Assembly (NCBI RefSeq): GCF_001591505.1
Contig: NZ_BCVA01000019.1
Location: 31,483 to 95,482 of the forward strand
From: Neobacillus niacini NBRC 15566
GTDB taxonomy: Bacteria; Bacillota; Bacilli; Bacillales; Cytobacillaceae
DNA length: 64,000 nucleotides
Direction: 5' to 3'
In this document: positions 1 through 6,964 of the stretch, one piece after another
Numbering within the stretch: the first letter of the stretch is position 1
Layout: each line of letters begins with the position of its first letter
Made by a program: the position numbers and the translations under genes
Notes under the pieces: model-generated
Told to the model about the DNA's origin: nothing
The model's database searches: none
What the model saw: only the letters and a program-made list of their open reading frames with translations

Positions 1-1
1 G

Positions 2-1402
2 CCGCCTGGTTTCATTGAGAACATCAAAACCAGATTAATAGTAAAGGAAAATCAGAGAAAACGGAAGAACAAGAGACAGATAAGAAAAGGACTAGCCTTT
101 GCAGGTGTAATTGCATTAGTAATAGGAATTGATTATTTTACAGGGGTGTTTTCGAACCTATACTATAATTGGACAGAAAAAAATCAGGAATTGCGCGCCT
201 TTTTGCAGCAGGATCTGGGAGAGAGGCTGAATCTGGAAGATGAGAGCGACGGGGTGAAAATTAAGATTAAGAGTGCGATATCCGATGAGGTTCAGACGCT
301 TGTTTTCTATGAAATCGAAGATACGAAAAAAGACAATCGATATGTGATCAATAATTTTGAAGGAGTTTACGTGGAGAACCAACATGAAATCATGGATGGA
401 GATGGATACCAAGGGTACTATCCTCCTGACCTTCAAGCGGATATGAATAAAGAGGAAAAGAACGTTTATCACGGAAAAATCAGTCTGCAGCCAATTAATA
501 AGGATAACGGGACAATTAAACTGCAGATCTCCAAGCTTCAGAGAATAATTCGTGATTCCGCTAACCAAGATGGTGGGTGGGGTTTCCAAATCATGGGGGA
601 TAAAATAGGGAAGTGGACCTTCGAAATCCCTGTAACCAAAAAGCCTTCCGTTAAATATGTATTGAAGGGTGAAACAGAGGTTGAGGGAATACCGGTTCGA
701 TTTGAAAAACTAACCATTGCGCCCACAGCAACCATTTTGCACTATGATATTAATATGACCCAGCCAAACAAGCGGATCGATAATCTAAATTTTGATCATC
801 TCCAAGTAAATGATAAAAAAGTGAACGCAGATATGACTAGCAGATATTTATTCGATACACAACTTGATGAAAATTGGCTCTCTTTTCAAAGATACTTTGG
901 CCCTCTATTTGGAGAGAAGCCAAAGAATGTTAATGTTCAACTCGAATCGGCCCAATTAACATTTGATGACCATAAAATTATTGAACTGGATGCTTCTAAT
1001 AATTATCCTCAAACCTTTGAATATGCTGGCAGTTCCCTCTCCATTGATAAGGTAGAAGCTGGGCAGCCGGCAAACGTAATCATAAGCAATCATGAAGTTA
1101 AGAATCGTGTATATGATGCGTTCCACTTTCAAATTTTTGGTGAGGATGAAAACGAAATGAATTCCATGGAGATCCATACAGAGGGAGTACTCATGGATAA
1201 AAATGGGGTAGTTTACGATGTTAATAAAACTCCTGTCATCTATGAAGAAATTGAGCAGCCTCGCAATTTAGTTACTGTGTTTAACATGAAGTTAAAAAAT
1301 GAAAGCTCCGGAGAAAAAGTAAACCCAAAAAGGCTTGAGATCTATGGGTATTATGCCATGAAATATTTGGATGATGTTATCAAGATTTCGGTGGAAAAAT
1401 AA
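2..1402 (+). CDS. DUF4179/DUF5643-type membrane anti-sigma-like protein, 3' part
   Basis: The reading frame is open from the left edge, so the true start lies outside the window and at least 466 residues are visible. A basic stretch is followed by one membrane segment (visible residues about 30-47, LAFAGVIALVIGI), then a long extracellular part. The middle carries a phrase typical of DUF5643 (LTIAPTATILHYDI, around visible residue 238). Proteins with this layout (short cytoplasmic N-terminus, one membrane helix, DUF4179 then DUF5643) are usually encoded just after an ECF sigma factor gene and are thought to act as its anti-sigma factor. That sigma gene would be to the left and cannot be seen. 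A GTG at 146 could be taken as a start, but it lies at the end of the membrane helix and would delete it, so I reject it. The family assignment is inferred from layout and motifs. Confidence 0.75.
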   Translation, partial: PPGFIENIKTRLIVKENQRKRKNKRQIRKGLAFAGVIALVIGIDYFTGVFSNLYYNWTEKNQELRAFLQQDLGERLNLEDESDGVKIKIKSAISDEVQTLVFYEIEDTKKDNRYVINNFEGVYVENQHEIMDGDGYQGYYPPDLQADMNKEEKNVYHGKISLQPINKDNGTIKLQISKLQRIIRDSANQDGGWGFQIMGDKIGKWTFEIPVTKKPSVKYVLKGETEVEGIPVRFEKLTIAPTATILHYDINMTQPNKRIDNLNFDHLQVNDKKVNADMTSRYLFDTQLDENWLSFQRYFGPLFGEKPKNVNVQLESAQLTFDDHKIIELDASNNYPQTFEYAGSSLSIDKVEAGQPANVIISNHEVKNRVYDAFHFQIFGEDENEMNSMEIHTEGVLMDKNGVVYDVNKTPVIYEEIEQPRNLVTVFNMKLKNESSGEKVNPKRLEIYGYYAMKYLDDVIKISVEK

Positions 1403-1542
1403 GTGAGGATTGATTATAATTTTCGAAAAAAATAATAACTATTGGGATTAAATTCAAGCGTTGGTAGGTCAGCATTCGTTTAATTATATAGAATTAGTAA
1501 AAAAATTTAATAAATGGTACTTTTATTGATAAAATGGCATAT

Positions 1543-1580
1543 CATTAAACAAAAAGGTCTAGGGATTTTTTTGTTTAATG
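1543..1580. terminator. AT-rich hairpin after the anti-sigma-like gene
   Basis: Arms of 13 bp (CATTAAACAAAAA and its exact complement at 1568-1580) enclose a 12-base loop. The hairpin lies 140 bases past the stop codon and ends 30 bases before the tRNA promoter. The stem is AT-rich, so it is a weak terminator candidate. The stretch 1403-1542 shows no gene or clear signal. Confidence 0.4.
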
Positions 1581-1610
1581 ATTTTTTTCGACAAAAAATG
1601 CGAAATCCTC

Positions 1611-1639
1611 TTGACGATGCGAAAAAAACTTTGTATTAT
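1611..1639 (+). promoter_or_regulatory. SigA-type promoter of tRNA-Gly
   Basis: A -35 box TTGACG (1611-1616) is followed by a 17-base spacer and a -10 box TATTAT (1634-1639). It starts 48 bases before the tRNA. Box quality and exact spacing fit the vegetative consensus. Confidence 0.75.
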
Positions 1640-1686
1640 AATAACAGTGTTTAAGTTCTTCGTTTTTTGTTCATAATTTTATACAT

Positions 1687-1760
1687 GCGGGTGTAGTTTA
1701 ATGGTAAAACCTCAGCCTTCCAAGCTGATGTCGTGAGTTCGATTCTCATCACCCGCTCCA
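1687..1760 (+). tRNA. tRNA-Gly (anticodon TCC)
   Basis: A full cloverleaf can be drawn. The acceptor arm GCGGGTG pairs with CACCCGC, the D-arm contains GTTTAATGGTAAAAC, and the anticodon loop is CTTCCAA with anticodon TCC. The T-loop is TTCGATT and CCA is encoded at 1758-1760. The anticodon reads GGA glycine codons. It stands alone with its own promoter and terminator. Confidence 0.97.
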
Positions 1761-1771
1761 TACATATTACC

Positions 1772-1817
1772 AAACGCAGTGTATCGTTACATGAGAACGA
1801 TGCATTGCGTTTTTTTA
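1772..1817 (+). terminator. Rho-independent terminator of tRNA-Gly
   Basis: A 17-bp stem begins AAACGCAGTG and closes with GATGCATTGCGTTT. It contains two G-T pairs, has a seven-base loop and is followed by a run of seven T. Confidence 0.9.
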
Positions 1818-1846
1818 TATTTTTACTGTATTTAAAAAATGCGGTG

Positions 1847-2518
1847 CTAATCGCTCCCAATTATATAGAAGCTAGCGTCACCGCCGTGAATTTGGGTAAA
1901 CATTTTCATTAATGACTCAGTCAGCCTTTCAGCACTATTTAGGGATGTTGTCGGCTGTAAATAGATGATCTGAAGTGCATTTTTGGTTGTTTCCGTTACT
2001 GGGGCACGATTAGAATCGACAAAAGGACTTCCAAATGGTCCATGCTTGTCCGAGGAGACAATCAGGTTTTCTAATGAGTTCAAACGGCCATTCAGTCCAA
2101 TATATTCTTCTCCTGCCTTGGCTACCTCGATAGTAATGGGTCCCGCTAAGGAATCGGTGTTATAAATGCCAATTGGGACTTGATATTGGAGGGAGAAAAA
2201 GTTATTGATATCGATAGCACTGTGCACCGTGGTTAGATAATTCTGTTTTTGAACTCTTCGATATAATGCCTCTACAGAATGCCGGTACCGGTTAGGGTCC
2301 TTGCCAAATGCTTTGAAAATATGGCGCCACTCCTGAATTCCAGGCAGATCGGTTAAATTTTTCGTTTCTAAATCAAAGTAAATGGACTCTTGAAACAGCT
2401 GCAATCTTCCTTTTACCATTTGTGGGGAATCACCTACAGTAATACCTTTGTATTCGATGATTCCAAGCTTGAAATTTGGGATCCTGCTAATGATTTCCGG
2501 AGAAAGCTGAATTTCCAA
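1847..2518 (-). CDS. B3/4 (PheT-like) domain protein
   Basis: This 223-residue protein belongs to the group of free-standing proteins carrying the B3/B4 fold found in the beta subunit of phenylalanyl-tRNA synthetase (COG3382 type). Recognisable stretches are TVGDSPQMVKGRLQLF, EWRHIFKAFGKDPNRYR and the C-terminal FTQIHGGDA. In PheT the domain takes part in tRNA editing; the role of the free-standing proteins is not established. I place the start at TTG 2518 because GGAGG lies eight bases upstream on this strand. A longer frame from 2557 would read through the Shine-Dalgarno. The gene is divergent from queG, and a tandem repeat array lies between them. Confidence 0.85.
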   Translation of the reverse strand: MEIQLSPEIISRIPNFKLGIIEYKGITVGDSPQMVKGRLQLFQESIYFDLETKNLTDLPGIQEWRHIFKAFGKDPNRYRHSVEALYRRVQKQNYLTTVHSAIDINNFFSLQYQVPIGIYNTDSLAGPITIEVAKAGEEYIGLNGRLNSLENLIVSSDKHGPFGSPFVDSNRAPVTETTKNALQIIYLQPTTSLNSAERLTESLMKMFTQIHGGDASFYIIGSD

Positions 2519-2616
2519 TGATTCCACCTCCAAAATATAATAAAAATAGTTTATCATAATGAGATGTAGAACGAGAAATTAACGGCTTGATTTGATTTCT
2601 AAATTAAAATGCCTAA

Positions 2617-2924
2617 TGAAGGACAAATCAGAAAAGATTCTAGAGAGATTAGTCCTTCATAGGGTAGATGAAGGACTAATCAGAGGAGTTTGAAGTGAGA
2701 TTAGTCCTTCATAAGGTAGATGAAGGACAAATCAGAGGAGTTTGAAGTGAGATTAGTACTTCATAAGGTTGATGAAGGACTAATCAGAAAGGTTACAATA
2801 GAAATTAGTCCTTCATAGGGTTGATGAACGACAAATCAGAAAAGATTCCAGAAATATTAGTCCTTCATTGGGTTGATGAAGGACAAATCAGAAAAGATTC
2901 TAGAGAGATTCGTCCTTCATAAGG
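2617..2924. repeat. Tandem array of six 52-bp units, each an inverted repeat
   Basis: Units start at 2617, 2669, 2721, 2773, 2825 and 2877, exactly 52 bp apart. The last unit is truncated. Each unit contains left arm TGAAGGACTAATC (or TGAAGGACAAATC) and right arm GATTAGTCCTTCA, separated by about 19 bases, so every unit can fold into a 13-bp hairpin. Differences between units are single-base changes, such as TGAACGAC in unit 5 and GATTCGTC in unit 6. The array fills the 465-base gap between two divergent genes. I see no open reading frame or terminator in it. Confidence 0.95.
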
Positions 2925-2983
2925 ACCCTTTTAAAATAAATCAACATATCAAAACAGCATAGATGAAAGGAGGTTCACACCGA

Positions 2984-4117
2984 ATGAACATTGATCAATT
3001 GAAAGAGGAAGTTATAGCCTATAGTAAAACGATTGGCATTGATAAAATTGGGTTTACCACGGCAGACCCGTTTACTGAGCTCAAGAATAGATTAATCCGC
3101 CAGCAGGAGCTTGGGTATCAATCCGGATTTGAAGAGCCAGATATAGAAAAACGAGTGACACCTGCCCTGCTTCTTCCTGAACCACGCTCGATTATTTCTA
3201 TTGCTCTGGCCTATCCTGCAAAAATGAAGGTTCGTGTGGAAGGGAAAAAAGGGGAGCGAAGAGGCTTTTTTTCCCGGGCTTCATGGGGATTAGATTATCA
3301 TCATATTTTACGTGATCGACTAAAGAAACTGGAGGAATTTATCCTCACCAAGGTGCCGGAGGCTAGGCTCAAATCCATGGTTGATACCGGTGAACTTTCG
3401 GATCGGGCGGTTGCAGTTAGGGCTGGGATTGGCTGGAGCGGTAAAAACTGTGCTGTCATGACACCGGAGTTTGGCTCCTACGTTTATCTCGGTGAAATGA
3501 TTACCAGCATTCCCTTTGCTCCCGATGCAGCGATGGAGGATCAGTGCGGCTCCTGTACCGCATGTATCGACGCCTGCCCGACAGGAGCGTTGGTACAAGG
3601 CGGACAAATTAATGCACAGCGCTGTATCGCCTATCTAACACAAACAAAATCTATCATTCCTGAGGAATTTAGGGATAAAATCGGTAACCGGGTATATGGC
3701 TGTGATTCCTGCCAAACATCCTGCCCAGTCAATAAAGGAAAGGATTTTCATTTTCATGAGGAAATGGAGGCTGATCCGGAGATCGCCAAGCCATTACTAA
3801 AACCAATCCTAAAAATGAGCAATCGTGAGTTTAAGAACAAATTTGGATCTGTAGCGGGATCGTGGAGAGGTAAAAAGCCGATTCAGCGCAATGCGATTAT
3901 CGCACTGGCACATTTTAAGGACGAAAGTGCCATTCCAGATTTACTAAGTGTTTTAGAAAATGAAACCAGCGAGGTTCTAAAGGGAACAGCGGCCTGGGCA
4001 CTTGGCAAAATTGGCAGTAAAGAAGCGCTTGAAGTACTGGAAAAAGCAGCAGCAAAAGAAAATGATTTAGAAGTGAACAGTGAGATTGAAAAAAGCTTAC
4101 TAAAACTAAAGAACTAA
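2984..4117 (+). CDS. queG: Epoxyqueuosine reductase QueG
   Basis: QueG is a cytoplasmic cobalamin- and iron-sulfur-dependent enzyme that reduces epoxyqueuosine to queuosine at the wobble position of tRNAs, the last step of queuosine synthesis. The 377-residue protein has two ferredoxin-like clusters: CGSCTACIDACPTG from about residue 188 and CDSCQTSCPVN from about residue 240. A HEAT-like repeat tail follows (about 285-375, with RNAIIALAHF and GTAAWALGKIGS). Length and layout match the family. The start is ATG 2984, preceded by AAAGGAGG at a ten-base distance; the in-frame codon at 2963 lies before this Shine-Dalgarno. Next comes an amidase-domain gene and then trmL, the order seen in B. subtilis (yhbA-yhbB-cspR). 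Confidence 0.95.
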   Translation: MNIDQLKEEVIAYSKTIGIDKIGFTTADPFTELKNRLIRQQELGYQSGFEEPDIEKRVTPALLLPEPRSIISIALAYPAKMKVRVEGKKGERRGFFSRASWGLDYHHILRDRLKKLEEFILTKVPEARLKSMVDTGELSDRAVAVRAGIGWSGKNCAVMTPEFGSYVYLGEMITSIPFAPDAAMEDQCGSCTACIDACPTGALVQGGQINAQRCIAYLTQTKSIIPEEFRDKIGNRVYGCDSCQTSCPVNKGKDFHFHEEMEADPEIAKPLLKPILKMSNREFKNKFGSVAGSWRGKKPIQRNAIIALAHFKDESAIPDLLSVLENETSEVLKGTAAWALGKIGSKEALEVLEKAAAKENDLEVNSEIEKSLLKLKN

Positions 4118-4155
4118 ATGGGTATTGGACATTCTGTCTATGCTCATTTTTTTTT
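4116..4155 (+). terminator. Probable terminator after queG
   Basis: An imperfect stem pairs ATGGGTATTGGACA with TGTCTATGCTCAT. It is followed by a run of nine T (4147-4155). Confidence 0.6.
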
Positions 4156-4206
4156 GATTAAAATGGCCTTCTGTACATATGTATGAATCAGAAGGGGGAG
4201 ATGAAG

Positions 4207-5073
4207 GTGGATCAATCACTCCAAGAATTGTTTGAAGGACGTGTTGAACAATTTGTTTCAAAGAGTAAGCGGCAATCGGGGAATTATGAAAAGGCAGAAC
4301 AGAAGATGGAGTCTTTTGCGAAACGTTCCGCAGAAATTGTAAAGGTCAAGGCACGAGGGGACATTATAAATCAATCAGTGGATGGCGATTTTCAAACAAC
4401 CATTTACCAGGTTCATTACCAATATCTGATCAAACAAAAGGGAACGCTGTATCAAGAGGAAGAAGTAGAAGTACGAATGTGCAAGTTTTTTAAAAATGAT
4501 TTGATTATGGATAAAGAAATAAATCCTTATACGAAGAAGCCGGAGTTGGAAATTACTGAAGAGGAAGAGCAGGAAGAGCGCATTAGTTACCAGTACAATC
4601 GCTTAAAAGCTGTTCAATATGCGGAACGCTGGTGGAATAGCTACAATCCCGCCTATAAGACATTTGAAAACAATTGTACGAATTATATCTCGCAATGTCT
4701 TCACGCTGGTGAAGCACCAATGAGGGGATATCCTAACCGGGGAACAGGCTGGTGGCTCCGAAGTAATAATTGGAGTTATAGTTGGACCGTCGCCAATTCA
4801 CTGCGTTTGTATTTGGGTAATTCGAAAAGTGGCCTACGGGCAATAGAAGTCAGCAGCCCTGATCAATTACTATTGGGGGATGTCATCTGCTATGATTTTG
4901 AAGGAGACGGCCGATATAACCACAATACGATTGTAACCGGTAAGGATGCCTATGGAATGCCGCTTGTTAATGCAAACACGTACAACAGCCGTATGCGGTA
5001 CTGGGCCTATGAGGATTCATCGGCGTACACTCCAAATATTAAATATAAGTTTTTTACGATTGTGGATGGGTGA
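4207..5073 (+). CDS. Amidase-domain protein (YhbB-like)
   Basis: The protein has 288 residues. The C-terminal half (about 140-285) matches the amidase_6 family of putative cell-wall or peptide amidases. It has YAERWWNSYNP, then NCTNYISQCLHAG, whose cysteine is the likely nucleophile, and later NHNTIVTGKD with the expected histidine. The N-terminal half is charged and unlike known domains. No signal peptide or membrane segment is visible, so the site of action is unclear. I choose GTG 4207 because a GGGGG run lies eight bases upstream; ATG 4183 has no Shine-Dalgarno and ATG 4201 is too close to it. Its place between queG and trmL matches B. subtilis yhbB, whose function is not known to me. Confidence 0.85.
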   Translation: MDQSLQELFEGRVEQFVSKSKRQSGNYEKAEQKMESFAKRSAEIVKVKARGDIINQSVDGDFQTTIYQVHYQYLIKQKGTLYQEEEVEVRMCKFFKNDLIMDKEINPYTKKPELEITEEEEQEERISYQYNRLKAVQYAERWWNSYNPAYKTFENNCTNYISQCLHAGEAPMRGYPNRGTGWWLRSNNWSYSWTVANSLRLYLGNSKSGLRAIEVSSPDQLLLGDVICYDFEGDGRYNHNTIVTGKDAYGMPLVNANTYNSRMRYWAYEDSSAYTPNIKYKFFTIVDG

Positions 5074-5079
5074 GAAAAT

Positions 5080-5107
5080 TTGTTTGGATGATGAATAATG
5101 GTATAAT
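5080..5107 (+). promoter_or_regulatory. Extended -10 promoter for trmL
   Basis: A perfect TATAAT (5102-5107) is preceded by TG one base upstream (extended -10). A weak -35 TTGTTT lies 16 bases before it. It is 33 bases before the TTG start of trmL. Confidence 0.6.
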
Positions 5108-5139
5108 GTTGAGAGAGTTTTTTTTATGAGGTGAGATTC

Positions 5140-5613
5140 TTGGCAATACATGTAGTACTATATCAGCCGCAAATACCTTCAAACACAGGGAACATCGCAA
5201 GAACTTGTGCTGGAACTGATACATCCTTACATTTGATTCGTCCATTAGGGTTTTCTACAGATGATAAAATGTTAAAGAGAGCAGGATTGGATTATTGGGA
5301 GTTTGTAAACATTGTTTATTATGATTCTCTAGATGATTTTTACCAGAAAAATGAAGGCGGAGAGTTTTTCTATATCACGAAGTTTGGTGAAAAGGCTTAT
5401 AGTTCTTTTGACTATAGCAATCGTGATAAAGATTATTTTTTCATTTTTGGCCGTGAAACGACCGGGCTTCCAAAAGACGTGATTGAAAATAATAAGGATG
5501 TCAGCTTGAGGATTCCGATGAACGAAAATATTCGTTCTTTGAATTTATCGAACACAGCTGCGATTCTAATTTATGAAGCTTTGCGCCAGCAAGACTATCG
5601 TCAATTAAAATAA
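5140..5613 (+). CDS. trmL: tRNA (cytidine(34)-2'-O)-methyltransferase TrmL
   Basis: TrmL is a SPOUT-fold enzyme that methylates the 2'-OH of the wobble nucleotide in leucine tRNAs, using S-adenosylmethionine. The 157-residue protein has the family hallmarks: N-terminal QPQIPSNTGNIARTC, central FGRETTGLP, and C-terminal IPMNENIRSLNLSNTAAI that forms the knotted cofactor site. I start at TTG 5140 (protein begins with AIHVVLYQ) because GAGGTGAG lies five bases upstream. The frame can extend to GTG 5131, which overlaps that Shine-Dalgarno. Two tRNA wobble-base modification genes (queG and trmL) are therefore close neighbours. Confidence 0.95.
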   Translation: MAIHVVLYQPQIPSNTGNIARTCAGTDTSLHLIRPLGFSTDDKMLKRAGLDYWEFVNIVYYDSLDDFYQKNEGGEFFYITKFGEKAYSSFDYSNRDKDYFFIFGRETTGLPKDVIENNKDVSLRIPMNENIRSLNLSNTAAILIYEALRQQDYRQLK

Positions 5614-5618
5614 GTCAT

Positions 5619-5645
5619 AAGAGGCCAACAGAGGCCTCTTTTTGT
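5619..5645 (+). terminator. Terminator of trmL
   Basis: AAGAGGCC (5619-5626) and GGCCTCTT (5633-5640) form a perfect 8-bp stem with a six-base loop, followed by T residues. Confidence 0.9.
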
Positions 5646-5668
5646 TAACTAGAAAGGGTGTATTAGAA

Positions 5669-6418
5669 ATGAATGAAATGATCTCTACTATATTAAATCA
5701 TCGGTCTATCCGTGATTTTAAGGACAAGCAGTTAAGTGATGAACAAATTAAAACAATTGTTTCTTGTGCACAAGCTGCGTCTACATCTAGTTTTATACAG
5801 GCATATTCGATAATAGGCATAAAGAATAAGGATAAAAAGCAAAAGCTTGCTGAGTTAGCAGGAAACCAAGAATATGTTGCTCAAAATGGTCATCTGTTTG
5901 TCTTCTGTGCCGATCTAAGCCGACATGAATTTATTGGAGAAATGGAAGGAAAAGATGTTAAGGCTTCGATTGAAAGTACAGAGAAATTTATGGTTGCTCT
6001 CATTGATGCATCGTTAGCTGCACAGAATGCTGCTATTGCTGCAGAATCGTTGGGCTTAGGAATTTGTTACATAGGTGGAATCCGTAATAATCTGCAGGCA
6101 GTTCAGGAATTATTAAAAACACCAGAGAGAGTAATTCCTCTGTTTGGAATGACAGTAGGTTATCCGGAGAAAATAAATGACCAAAAGCCAAGACTACCTT
6201 TTGAACATATCTATCATGAGGAAGAATATGAACAGGATAAGGATACTTACGTGCGTCAGCTTCAAGAATATAATCAAGTAATTTCAAGTTATTATGATGA
6301 GAGGACAGGTGGAAAACGAAAAGATCGCTGGTCAGAGCAGATGGCGAACATGCTAGAAAAACAAACGAGGATGTATATGAAGGAATTTGTTCAAAAAAAT
6401 AAAATGAACTTGAGATAA
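5669..6418 (+). CDS. NfrA-type NADPH-dependent FMN reductase / nitroreductase
   Basis: This 249-residue flavoprotein of the nitroreductase superfamily has the same length as B. subtilis NfrA1/NfrA2. These enzymes use NADPH to reduce FMN, nitroaromatics and quinones in the cytoplasm. Visible family features are NHRSIRDFKDKQLS near the N-terminus (FMN phosphate binding), AAIAAESLGLGICYIGGIRNN in the middle (about 130-150), and the C-terminal arm with RWSEQMANML. The start is ATG 5669, eight bases after AAAGGGTG; an in-frame codon at 5642 falls inside the trmL terminator. The stop codon is followed after two bases by a 21-bp tandem array. Assignment to the NfrA group is firm; the natural substrate is not shown. 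Confidence 0.9.
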   Translation: MNEMISTILNHRSIRDFKDKQLSDEQIKTIVSCAQAASTSSFIQAYSIIGIKNKDKKQKLAELAGNQEYVAQNGHLFVFCADLSRHEFIGEMEGKDVKASIESTEKFMVALIDASLAAQNAAIAAESLGLGICYIGGIRNNLQAVQELLKTPERVIPLFGMTVGYPEKINDQKPRLPFEHIYHEEEYEQDKDTYVRQLQEYNQVISSYYDERTGGKRKDRWSEQMANMLEKQTRMYMKEFVQKNKMNLR

Positions 6419-6420
6419 AG

Positions 6421-6588
6421 TACAGTTTTTACAGTGAAGCGTACAGTTTCTACCAAAAAGCATACAGATCATACAAAAAAGTGTACAGCTTTTACAAAAA
6501 AGCATACAGTTCATACAAAAAAGTGTACAGCTATTACAAAAAAGCATACAGTTCATACAAAAAAGCATACAGCTTCTACAAAAATCCC
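6421..6588. repeat. Eight tandem 21-bp units with phased A-tracts
   Basis: TACAG recurs at 6421, 6442, 6463, 6484, 6505, 6526, 6547 and 6568, a strict 21-bp period. From the third unit most copies resemble TACAGTTCATACAAAAAAG, so an A5-A6 tract occurs every 21 bp, close to two helical turns. Such phasing is the classical layout of intrinsically curved DNA. A frame across the array would encode seven-residue repeats (KKHTVHT), but it lacks a Shine-Dalgarno and runs through the next terminator, so I treat the array as non-coding. Confidence 0.93.
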
Positions 6589-6621
6589 ACAAATCGCATA
6601 CCGTTCTTTTAAAATAATAAA

Positions 6622-6645
6622 GGCTGCCTCATGGGCAGCCTATTT
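6622..6645. terminator. Bidirectional terminator between the nfrA-like gene and the small ORF
   Basis: GGCTGCC (6622-6628) pairs with GGCAGCC (6634-6640). T-rich sequence follows on the plus strand and TTATTATTTT follows on the minus strand. It lies between convergent genes and can serve both. Confidence 0.85.
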
Positions 6646-6657
6646 TAATCTAAAACT

Positions 6658-6750
6658 TTATTTATTTGAACCTGGCTTATCATTATAACCTGCTGTAAAG
6701 ATAGCTGCTAGAAACGCCACCATAACCAAAACAATTAGAAATGTTCCCAT
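6658..6750 (-). CDS. 30-residue single-pass membrane peptide
   Basis: A 30-codon frame begins MGTFLIVLVMVAFLAAIF (hydrophobic helix, residues 3-20) and ends in a polar tail GYNDKPGSNK. A strong AAGGAGG (6763-6769 on this strand) precedes the ATG by 12 bases, slightly longer than ideal. A stable bidirectional hairpin follows the stop. The clean Shine-Dalgarno, membrane helix, polar tail and own terminator support a real gene. I do not recognise the family. Small peptides of this kind often modulate membrane complexes or are made during sporulation, but nothing here shows a function. The upstream region up to 6860 is AT-rich and holds no clear promoter. Confidence 0.6.
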   Translation of the reverse strand: MGTFLIVLVMVAFLAAIFTAGYNDKPGSNK

Positions 6751-6895
6751 GCTTATGTAAAGCCTCCTTAATTTTAAGATATTTCTTTAATTAGACACAT
6801 ATACTTTATTATAGCCTATCTTAAAAAAATGAAAAGCACAATATTCCATTCTTTTCATAAAACAAAAAAGATAGGCAGGAATCATTCATCGAGAC

Positions 6896-6924
6896 GCATG
6901 TTCAAGTGACCAAGTGCATAGAGT
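6896..6924 (+). promoter_or_regulatory. SigE-like sporulation promoter of prkA
   Basis: The -35 element GCATGTT (6896-6902) matches six of seven positions of kmATATT. After exactly 14 bases, the -10 element CATAGAGT (6917-6924) matches six of seven defined positions of CATACAnT. This is the SigE (mother-cell) pattern. prkA in B. subtilis is known to be SigE-dependent. Confidence 0.7.
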
Positions 6925-6964
6925 ATATTAATCGTCTCTGATAACGCTACAGGGGGAGGGCCTT

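Noticed and set aside
2617..2924. Possible CRISPR array
   Set aside because: The units are directly tandem at 52 bp and the sequence between the arms is repeated too, so there are no unique spacers. No cas genes are present.
6353..6592. Cysteine-rich frame on the minus strand across the same repeat
   Set aside because: It is the mirror reading of the 21-bp array, without a ribosome binding site, and overlaps the end of the flavin reductase gene.
6434..6688. 84-codon frame with seven-residue KKHTVHT repeats
   Set aside because: It arises from the 21-bp repeat, starts at a GTG without Shine-Dalgarno, and runs through a terminator hairpin and over an opposing small gene.
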